NCBI RefSeq assembly: GCF_950295315.1
Contig: NC_080171.1
Location: forward strand, 29,952,682-30,016,681
DNA from: Erinaceus europaeus
Taxonomy: Eukaryota > Chordata > Mammalia > Eulipotyphla > Erinaceidae
Length of the DNA: 64,000 bases
Reading direction: 5' to 3'
The notes below the pieces were generated by a model. It did no database searches. It saw nothing but the letters and a program-made list of their open reading frames with translations, and had not been told where the DNA came from. Below, in pieces: positions 55,954 through 64,000 of this stretch. The translations under genes and the position numbers were made by a program. Numbering within the stretch: position 1 is the stretch's first letter; each line of letters begins with the position of its first letter.

Positions 55954-56165
55954 ATAGAGAGAGAGTTGATTTCACCTGAAATTATCTTTGTGTGTGGAAC
56001 TCTAGAAAAGAGATTTTTCCATGAAGGTATGCAAAGGTCTTTCCCATGAAAGACTTCCTCATTGAGTTTTGGTAGAGAAACTTATATCCCTCCTTCACTT
56101 ACTGGGGGAAAATTAGAAGTTCAGAATAGCAATAGCCACTTTCTTCATACTGTCCAATTTCTTTT
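55954..56165. other. Unique sequence
   Basis: Nothing recognised. Confidence 0.35.
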
Positions 56166-56239
56166 CTCTTTTTTTAATTATTTTATTTTTATTTATTTTT
56201 ATTAGTGATTTAATATTGATTTAAAAAGTACAAGACAAC

Positions 56240-56251
56240 GGGGGGGGGGGG
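56240..56251. repeat. Poly(G) run
   Basis: About 12 G inside the L1 distal 3' UTR. Confidence 0.85.
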
Positions 56252-57269
56252 AATAACTCCATACCTTTCCCAACACCAGAGTTCTGGATCCCCATTCCCT
56301 CCACTAAACTATAGGATAAGAGTGGTACAACTCCACTCAATTCCCACTACCAGAACTCTGTGTCACATCCCCTCCCCCGATATCTTTCCTATTCCTTAAC
56401 CCTCTGGGAGTATGGACCCAAGGTCATTGTGGGATGTAGCAGGTGGAAGGTATGGCTTCTGTAATTGCTTTCCCACTGAACATGGGGGTCGACAGTTCGA
56501 TCCATACTCCCAGCCTGTCTCTCTCTTTCCCTAGTGGGGTGGGGCTCTGAGGAATCGGGGCTCTAGGACACATTGGTGGGGTTGTCTGCCCAGGGAAGTC
56601 TGGTTGGCATCATGTTAGCATCTGGAACCTGGTGGCTGAAAGAAGAGTTAACATATAAAGCCAAACCAATTGTTGACCAATCATGATCCTAAAGGCTGAA
56701 ATAGTGCAGATGAAGAGTTGGGGGGGGTACTCCATTTTATAAATAGCTAGTAGGCATTTTTAAGTTATATTCCAAAGGGCCTGTGGCTATACTAGCATTT
56801 TTTTTTTTCTTTCTTTTTCTTTTTTTCCCCCTGAGCCTGAAATCTAATATGCAGGTAGATCCAAGTTATTGTCTGGGGAGATGATTTCATGGCTTGAAAA
56901 AGGACCAGAAAGCTGGATCAGGGAAGAGTTTAGGTCCCTAATAAGGGAAAGGGGTATAAATATTGTTGACTGTAGACCCCACTGATTTGATGTGATCTGG
57001 GGCCCATATTCAGCTTAGGAGCCTATGTGACCTCTGCAGTCCCATGTGGTCATGAGTAGGAACATTCCATGCTGCCACCAATCTTTCTCAGGTGTAGCAT
57101 AGAATATGTTGTCCATCCTCCCTTTGGAGGATGGAACGTTCTCTACCATTATTGATCCAAGTTGCGGGCAAGGTCCTATGGAGGCCCACAAAAGGGTCTA
57201 TTGTGTTGTTCCTGATAGAAATAACCGGTAACAATGGAGAGAGGCCCATCATGTCTGTTTGGGAATCTC

Positions 57270-57279
57270 AGGACTCCCC
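57270..57279 (+). repeat. Vingi TSD, left copy (aggactcccc)
   Basis: Exact repeat of 59,331-59,340. Confidence 0.93.
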
Positions 57280-57575
57280 AGGCCTTCCTACTTGAGTGGG
57301 TGAAGTTCAGACTTTCTGTGAGTTGTTGCCAGCAGGCTTGGCATGCTGCATCCAGGGAGGCAATGAGATGGTCGGCCACATCTGGGTCGCCAGACTCATC
57401 ATACTGCTTTAGTAGTTGCTCGCATTCAGCATCAAGACAAGGCGTATAGTTAGCACGTCTCCCACAAGGAATAGCTTGGGAAGCTGCTTTGAAGATGGCT
57501 TGGCGGAAGCGCCTGTAGGAATCTTCAGAGGGGATAGAGTTAATTGGAATTGCAGGAATAGATTTGTTGGTAAGA
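57280..57575 (-). pseudogene. Vingi linker region after endonuclease (inverted part)
   Basis: Minus strand reads QFQLTLSPLKIP and, in another frame, MADHLIASLDAACQACW and LNFTHS, matching 18,790-19,050. The inverted segment ends here at 57,280. Confidence 0.82.
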
Positions 57576-58352
57576 TCACTGAACAGACGCCAGTTTGCTT
57601 TTCCGAAAGTTCCATCTTAGTTTCTCCGAGCACAGAATCAGTGGGAGCTGGAGACCAATGTGGATGATAGCTGGGCGGTGATGACTGTGCGGGAAGATCT
57701 TGAGAACTTGTCTCGTAGTGGGAAAAGCTTGGCTGTTGACTGTGCTAATCCAGCACAGGTCGGATGACGAGTCTTTATTCCATCTAGCACTGTGAAAAGA
57801 GCCTGGCTGTTTGGGATCGTATAATAGGGAGAGGTCATTTGCTGAAGCCCAGTCGGCTAAGATAGAGCCGTCAGCATGAGTGGAGGAATATTCCCAGTCT
57901 TGGTGATGACTCTTAAAGTCTCCAACGTAAATGGCTGGGTGATTCGGGCTAGGCAGGACCTCATTATCCCATGAGGCACCGGGAGGCTTATATATGTTGA
58001 CGAGCTGAATAGTTCCAATAGTAATGGAGTCGTAGAAGGTCAAAGAGGCCGTATGGTAAACGTCCGCAAGATACGGTTTAGTGTAGATGGCTTGGCCGTG
58101 TTTAGGATGGAGATTATAGCATATTAAATCTAATCCACTGATGGTGAATTGAGCAGCTTCATTGACTGCTATATGTGTTTCTTGTAGGCAAATAACATCT
58201 GCCTGATGCTGTATCGCCAATTGACCAATAAGAATGTGTTTGGCAAAGGACAGCCCCTCAACATTAAGTTGGAGGACTCGAAGAGCAGGACCAACAGCTT
58301 GAAAGCTGTCAGGAGCTACTTGTTGCTGGCTTTGAAAGTGACTGGGATCCAT
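57576..58352 (-). pseudogene. Vingi APE-type endonuclease, catalytic motifs changed
   Basis: A 258-codon frame from ATG at 58,352, close to the RNA 5' end. Apurinic-endonuclease-like domain that would nick target DNA for priming. Motifs: LRVLQLN (Asn30), CLQETH (Glu58), VNIYKPP (Tyr121), GDFK at 144-147 where the family has GDFN, SSDLCW at 196-201, and SHHRPA at 223-228 where SDHxP is usual. Two conserved residues are therefore changed, so activity is unlikely. A frameshift near 57,576 cuts it from the following linker. Confidence 0.9.
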
Positions 58353-58436
58353 GTGGATTCAGTCGGCTAGGAAGGATCGTCAGTTTCCCCAGTGATTGGG
58401 TACTCATGGGATGCACCACGGGAAGGTCGATCCAAT

Positions 58437-59325
58437 GGTATCATCTGTTTTCCATCTACACCATGCCTTGGCCTCGCGTGAGCTTAATGTGCAGCTTGAC
58501 GATACGAGAATCCGGCATGAAGCCCAGCCAGTCTATCTTGGCGTTACTCTCGATCGCACTCTGTCATTTCACGAACATCTCATAAAAAGTGCAGCAAAGG
58601 TGGGCGCGAGGAATAACATAATTGCAAGACTGGCCAGCTCCTCATGGGGCGCGAGCGCTTCCACACTACGATCATCATCTCTGGCATTATGCTATTCCAC
58701 TGCAGAATACTGTGCCCCAGTATGGTTCCGTAGCCCCCATGTCCACTTGGTCGATTCCAAATTATATTCCTCCATGAGGATAATTTCTGGAACCATCTGT
58801 TCCACCCCAGTTCCATGGCTGCCAGTTCTTAGCAACATCACCCCGCCAGATATTCGTCGGGATGCGGCATCATCTAAGTTAATTTCCCACGTCTACGCTC
58901 GACCGGACCTGCCAATATACGCAGATATCTTTGCCCACCCTGTCCAACGCTTGACGTCATCCAATCTGGTCTCCTGTGCCTACACTGAACTTCTCTGTTC
59001 CAGACTCTTGGAAACAGAGTTGGCAGTCAGCTGAGGTAAAGAACAAACACCTCATCACAGACCCCTGCAAGCGTCAACCCGGCTTTGACCTAGCGCATTA
59101 TGATTGGACCCTCCTCAATCGCTATCGAACAGGCCATGGCCGGTGCGCCACTATGTTCCATCGCTGGGGATCCAGAGATGACCCGAACTGCCCCTGCGGC
59201 TCCAGACAGACTATGACCCACATAGTCAACGACTGCCACCTCTCCAGATTCAAAGGAGGTCTCGAAACTTTACATTAGGCTCAACCTGATGCTGTTGACT
59301 GGCTACGGAAGAAGGGCAAACGCTA
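58437..59325 (+). pseudogene. Vingi RT C-terminal half with CCHC finger
   Basis: Direct part. Open from the junction through ELNVQLDDTRIRHEAQPVYLGVTLDR, ALCYSTAEYCAPVW and PPDIRRDAAS, then a frameshift near 58,960 and a second frame with VPDSWKQSWQS and the CCHC finger CPCGSRQTMTHIVNDC. A premature TAG at 59,276 precedes the family stop at 59,321. Catalytic box absent. Confidence 0.88.
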
Positions 59326-59330
59326 GAAGA

Positions 59331-59340
59331 AGGACTCCCC
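59331..59340 (+). repeat. Vingi TSD, right copy
   Basis: aggactcccc, followed by L1 3' UTR. Confidence 0.93.
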
Positions 59341-59742
59341 GACTAGGGCCACAGCTGATGGGGTGGCCTGATATTGACTAAAGAGTCATCATTAAAGTAT
59401 GCCAGTCTCTTGCCCTTATTTAGTTTTTGCAGTCCTTGCTTTGATAAGGTTAGCTTTGGACTGAGTGAGAGAACTGTAATAGGAAGTAAGTGAGGAGGGT
59501 ATCTAAGTAGACATTATTTCATTATGAACTTTATACTGACTCACTATAGACTATTGGGTATTTTTGCTTTCAGGTATATATTTTGTCCTAACTTATATAT
59601 ACATGTGAACATATGCTCTATCTCATGGACCTGGTCTATATCTAGCTTTTGGGACTTTGTTAGGAAGTGAAACTCTTGGAATAGAATTATACAATACTGT
59701 GAAAAGAAAGGTCTCACCCGAGTAATGAGGGTGAAGGGTTGA

Positions 59743-60431
59743 TGCTGGGATTTAGGTGGGGTGACTCTCAGCAAGGAAGGTAAACGACCGATTCTCCTTT
59801 GCTAGTTTCAAGGGACTCAACGATATAGGCAAGAGACACAGGGGAGAATTGGAACACTCTCATTTATTGAAAAGTGGGCTCGGGTTTAAATAGGGATCCA
59901 GACAAAGAACACTTTTCAAATATGTCAGAAATTACAGGTTTCTTAAAGGTCAGCTTGCCCCTATGGTAGGGGGTTGGTATGACAAGAATTGATGCAGATA
60001 CATAAAGTTCAAGATAATTAGTCTCTGATGCAGGCATTTAATTACCCAAAGGCATTTGAGAGGAGAATAGGGGTTGAACCAATTAAGGTGAGATAGAAGA
60101 TAAGCAAGGTTTGATGCAAATTTAAGGACATCAAAGGGCACTGTTAGGAGTGTGTGATAAGGTGTGTTCTCCTTTGTGATCAGAAGGTGAGGTGAACTTT
60201 GAGTAAATGAACCTTAAAGCAGGCAGCCATGTGGCCTGCAGTTAGTGGGGAGAAACAGTGAGATCTCTGTGGGCTTGAGAGTCTGATAAGGGAAAACTGA
60301 GTCTGAGAGACATTTTTCCCCTTTGCTCATCTCTTGTGAGAGAGGTTAACAAGGGGATGTCTTTTCAGACCTCCATCCAAGGATGGGGGGAGTTTTCCCT
60401 AAGCTCTACCAAGCTTACATATAGTCCCACA
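59743..60431 (-). mobile_element. Solo ERV LTR, 689 bp
   Basis: Minus strand runs from TGTGGGACTA (60,431) to TCCCAGCA (59,743), with imperfect inverted ends. TATA-like tatttaaa (59,894-59,887) and AATAAA (about 59,871-59,866) lie near the 3' side. Flanks ggttga (59,737-59,742) and ggctga (60,432-60,437) form a 6-bp TSD with one change, again as in class II ERVs. No viral coding sequence. Confidence 0.82.
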
Positions 60432-60437
60432 GGCTGA

Positions 60438-61130
60438 CATTCCAAGCCTGATATCTCTGAACACAGTCTGAAGTGAAGCATGCTGAGGTGGTACTCCTTG
60501 CTTTGCTTAGGTTGGGATCGGCGGATACAATATCATTTGGTATGAATTGAGAGAAGCATGCAGGAAAGTGAGCCCCACCCTAGAGGTTCCAGGACTGGGG
60601 TAAATAGAGGCTCTATAGAGGAAGTGGGAGGTTCCTGCTGTCTTAGGGTTTAAGAAGACAATAGATAGTTATTGATGTAATCACATTATTTGGCAATTTG
60701 GTTAACTTTTAAATATCCCTTTGTTAGGATTTGCTGTATCATACACAGCATCACCATAATTTATGTCCTTTGACATTATTTGTATATAGCTGTGCCACCG
60801 GTTGCTTCTGTTCTCCCTGGTCTAAGCTTTTAAGAGAGTCAACATATCAAAGACTCAGCCTATGTATAAAAAAGACTCAGTCTGTGCTTTAAAAAGTGAG
60901 GCATTCAATTTTCCCCCTCATATTAATTAATTATTTCTATGACTAAAAATTAATAGGAGTGTACATAAACACCATTCCCACCACCAAAATACTGTGTCCC
61001 ATCCCATCCCCATGAAGCTGAACATTCACCTTCACCCTCAACCCAGGGTTTTTACTTTGGTGCCCTATTCCAAATTTAGTCAAATCCTGCTTTTAGTTTT
61101 TCTTTCTGCTATTTTTTCTCGACCTGTGTT
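60438..61130 (-). mobile_element. L1 proximal 3' UTR
   Basis: Collinear with 33,650-34,330 and the inverse of 10,325-10,990. Includes the reverse of the polypurine block (about 60,985-61,050). Confidence 0.88.
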
Positions 61131-61134
61131 TATG

Positions 61135-64000
61135 AGTGGGATCATCCCATATACATCTTTATCTTTCTGACTTAGCTCACTTAACACAATTCCTTCTAGC
61201 TCCATCCAAGATGGGTCAGAGAATGTGCATAATATAAGAGCATATTATATTAATATAATATAACTGCATAGTATTAATTAATTATATATTATATCAATAT
61301 GTAAAACAGCTGTATAGTATTCCATTGTGCATGTATACCCCAGCTTTCTCAGCCATTCATCTGTTGTTGGGCACATGGGTTGCTTCCAGATATTAGCTAT
61401 TATGAATTGTGCTGCTATGAACATAGGTATACACATATCTTTTTGGTTGGGTGTTATGGAGTCCTTGGGGTATATCCCTAGGAGAGGAATTACTGGGTCA
61501 TATTGAAGGCCCATGTCTAGCCTTGTGAGAGTTCTCCTGACTGCTCTCCACAGAGACTTGACCTGTTTACATTCCCAGCAGTGCAGAGGGTTCCTCTGTC
61601 CCCACAGCCTTTCCAGCATTTGTTGCTGATGTCCTTTTTGATGTATGCCATTCTCACAGGGGTGAGGTGGTATATCAGTTTTGTCTTTATTTGCATTTCT
61701 CTGACAATCAGCGACCTGGAGCAATTTTTTATGTGTTTGTTAGCCTTTTGTATCTCTTCTGTAGTGAATGTTCTTTTCATGTCCTCTGCCCATTTTGGGA
61801 TGGGGTCATTTGATTTTTTGTTGCTAAGTTTGCTGAGCTCTTTGTATATTTTGGTTATTTGTCTCTTGTCTGATGTATGGGATGTAAAGATCTTCTCCCA
61901 CTCTGTGAGGGGTCTCTTTGTTTGATAGTTTCTTTGGCTGTGCAGAAGCTTTTCAATTTGATGTAGTCCCACTGATTTATTTCTGCTTTAGTCTTCCTTG
62001 CAATTGGGTTTGTATCATCAAATATGTCCTTGAGGTTTAGGTTGGAAAGTGTTCCACCAATGTTTTCCTCTAAGTATTTGATAGTTTCTGGTCTAACATC
62101 TAGGTCCTTGATCCATTTGGAGTTGATTTTTGTTTCTGGTGAGATAAGGTGGTTCAGTTTCATTCTTCTGCATGTTTCAACCCAGTTTTCCCAATAGCAT
62201 CTATTGAAGAGAACCTCCTTCTTCCATTTAATACTTTCAGCCCCCTATTAAAGATTACTTGTCTATAGGTGTGGGGGTTTAGTTCTGGGCTTTCAATTCT
62301 GTTCCACTGGTCTGTGTGCCCATTTTTGTTCCAGTACCAGGCTATTTTGATGATGATGGCCTTATAATATAGTTTAAGATCTGGGAGTGTGATGCCTCCA
62401 TTTCTGTTTCTTTTCCTCAAGATTGTTTTTGGCAATTCTAGGTGTTTTCTGGTTCCTGATAAATGATTGTAGTTTTTTTTCTATTAAAGACGCTTGGTGG
62501 AACTTTGATGGGTATCGCATCATCATATTTGTATATGGCTCTGGGGAGAAAATTCATTTCGATGATATTTATTTTTCCAATCCATGAGCATGGGATGTCT
62601 TTCGATTTCTTGGTATCAGTTTCTATTTCCTTGAATAGTGACACATAGTTTTCAGTATACAAGTCTTTCATTTATTTGGTCAGCTTTACTCCTGGGTATT
62701 TTATTGATTTTGCTGCAACAGTAAATGGGAGTGATTTTTTGATGTCTTTTTCTTCAGATTTAGTGTTTGCATAAAATAATGCCACTGATTTTTGTACATT
62801 GATTTTGTAGCCTGACATCTTGCTATATTTCCTAATAACTTCTAGTAGCTTTCTGCTGGATTCCCTAGGCTTCTTTTTGTATACTATCATATCATCTGCA
62901 AATAGAGTTTGACTTCTTCCCTTCCAATCTGTATTCCTTTGATTCCTTTCTCTTGCCTGATTGCTATGGCAAGAATTTCCAATATTATGTTGAAGTGTAA
63001 TGATGATAATGGACAGCCCTATCTAGTCCCCGATCTGAGGGGGAATGCTTTCAGCTTCTGTCCATTGAGTATGATGTTGGCTGTAGGTTTGCTATATATG
63101 GACTCCACTATCTTGAGGAATTTCCCACCTGTTCCCATTTTTTTATAGTGTTTTGAGCATTTATGGGTGTTGGATTTTGCCAATGGCTTTCTTTGCATCT
63201 ATTGAGATAATCATGTGGTTTGTGTCTTTGCTTTTATTGATGTGGTGAATGACATTGATTAACTTACGCATGTTGAACCAGCCTTGCATTCCTGGGATAA
63301 ATCTCACTTGGTCATGATGAACAATCTTTTTGATGTACTGTTGTATCCAGTTGGCCAGGATCTTGTTTAATATTTTGGCATCTATGCTCATCAGAGATAT
63401 TGGTCTGTAGTTTTCCTTTTTTGTTGTGTCCCTATCTACTTTTGGTATTAGGGTGATGCTGTCTTCATAGAAGGTGGAAGGGAGTGTTCCTGTTTCTTTG
63501 ATCTTGTGGAAAAGCTTTAGAAGTATAGGTATTTACTGTTTCCTGAAGGTTTTGTTGAATTCATTTGTGAAGCCATCTGGTCCAGGACATTTGTTGTTGG
63601 GAAGATTCTTAATAACTGTTTTGATTTCTTTGTCTGTGATTGGTGCATTTAAGTTTTGTGGTTCTTCTTGGTTCAGTTTTGGAAGGGCATATGTTTCTAG
63701 GAATTCTTCTATTTCTCCCAGATTCTCTAGCTTGGTGGCATATAGTTCTTCATAGAAGTTTCGCATGATTTTATGGATTTCTGTGTTGTCAGTTGTGATA
63801 TCTCCTCTGTCATTTACAATTATATTTATTTGAGTCTCTCCCTTTCATTTATTATTATTTTTTTAGTGAGTCTGGCTAATTTTTCAAAGAACCAACTTTT
63901 GGCTTCATTCCTCTAATTTTAGTGATTTCTATCCTTCTGGTTGCTTTAGGGTACCTTTGTTTCTCTTCCTCTAAGTCAATCCTTAATGTGTGCTTTAAGA
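61135..64000 (-). pseudogene. L1 ORF2, broken, 5' part beyond the window
   Basis: From the right edge leftward: linker (63,950-63,770), NFYEELYATKLENL (63,758), [26 protein letters not shown] (63,385), [13 protein letters not shown], motif A region DAKKAIGKI where DAEKAFDKI is usual (63,200), motif C FADD intact (about 62,905-62,894), [32 protein letters not shown] (61,710), Cys motif [10 protein letters not shown] (61,615), YTMEYYTA near 61,320. Frameshifts separate most blocks. Dead. Confidence 0.93.
61225..61310. repeat. AT-rich insertion in L1 ORF2
   Basis: 'cataatataagagcatattatattaatataatataactgcatagtattaattaattatatattatatcaatatg' replaces the usual short ORF2 sequence before YTMEYY. 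Part of it repeats 'ctgcatagtatt', suggesting local duplication. Confidence 0.75.

Larger units (their letters stand above)
57280..59330 (+). mobile_element. Vingi, twin-primed and internally deleted (2,051 bp)
   Basis: The left part, 57,280-58,436, is inverted: its minus strand reads 5' UTR (about 85 nt), endonuclease and linker. The right part, 58,437-59,330, is direct: RT C-terminal half, CCHC finger, TAG stop and GAA tail. The RT fingers, palm and catalytic box (about 1 kb) are missing at the break. The RNA 5' end faces the direct part, the arrangement expected from twin priming. A perfect 10-bp TSD and the resumed L1 3' UTR define both borders. Confidence 0.94.
56166..64000 (-). mobile_element. 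L1 element, minus strand, long 3' UTR, runs off the window
   Basis: 3' end at about 56,166 (A/T-rich). The 3' UTR occupies 56,250-57,279, 59,341-59,742 and 60,438-61,130. ORF2 runs from about 61,135 to the window edge. Two later insertions lie in the 3' UTR: a Vingi (57,280-59,330) and an LTR (59,743-60,431). The distal 3' UTR is of the older type shared with 45.0-45.96 kb. That the distal and proximal 3' UTR parts belong to one insertion is inferred from the exact TSD joins. Confidence 0.8.

Overview
The window is mammalian nuclear DNA, almost certainly from an erinaceine hedgehog (Erinaceus or Atelerix type). Three things show this: many copies of tRNA-derived SINEs of the kind described from hedgehogs (ERI-like), an L1 lineage with a very long distinctive 3' UTR, and four insertions of a non-LTR retrotransposon that matches the Vingi clade. 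Vingi (Vingi-1_EE, Vingi-1_AAl; Kojima, Kapitonov and Jurka, 2011) was reported among mammals only from hedgehogs and was proposed to have arrived by horizontal transfer. The family names come from recognition of protein motifs and published descriptions, not from a database search.

I find no convincing host gene. No multi-exon protein, rRNA, stand-alone tRNA or CRISPR array is visible, so the stretch is intergenic or deep intronic. Every open frame with recognisable protein motifs belongs to a retrotransposon; the remaining open frames are short or lie in repeats.

Layout. 1-8.6 kb: unique sequence with scattered SINEs, a tiny internally deleted Vingi (2.14-2.24 kb) and an internally deleted L1 whose 5' UTR is joined to its 3' tail (3.43-4.36 kb). 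8.66-11.71 kb: a minus-strand 5'-truncated Vingi split by a twin-primed L1. 11.7-18.7 kb: unique DNA and SINEs. 18.75-20.97 kb: a Vingi copy with a 526-codon reverse transcriptase (RT) frame but a mutated catalytic box. 21-28.8 kb: SINEs, microsatellites and a 0.5 kb polypyrimidine array. 28.8-35.6 kb: a degenerate L1 (ORF1 and ORF2) hit by a solo LTR, which was itself hit by a twin-primed L1. 35.6-56.1 kb: SINEs, L1 tails, and a layered microsatellite at 52.5 kb. 56.2-64 kb: a long minus-strand L1 carrying a twin-primed, internally deleted Vingi and a second solo LTR.

SINE shorthand. Type A is the youngest: about 260-300 bp, tRNA-like head with a perfect B box, CT-rich middle and an AAC/AAT-rich tail. 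Type B is an older relative, often ending in a module that reads 'gtgcctgcaccatgaatccac' on the reverse strand. Type C is a short tRNA SINE with 'gagctgagcagtgctctgg'. Type D is a short SINE with 'gcattgaaggaagctttggtgctgtggtctc'.

How the parts relate. L1 supplies target-primed reverse transcription for the A-tailed SINEs. Vingi copies end in a short GAA repeat instead of poly(A), so the two machineries leave different tails. Target-site duplications (TSDs) order several insertions: L1, then LTR, then L1 at 33-35 kb; Vingi, then L1 at 9-11 kb; L1, then Vingi and LTR at 57-60 kb.
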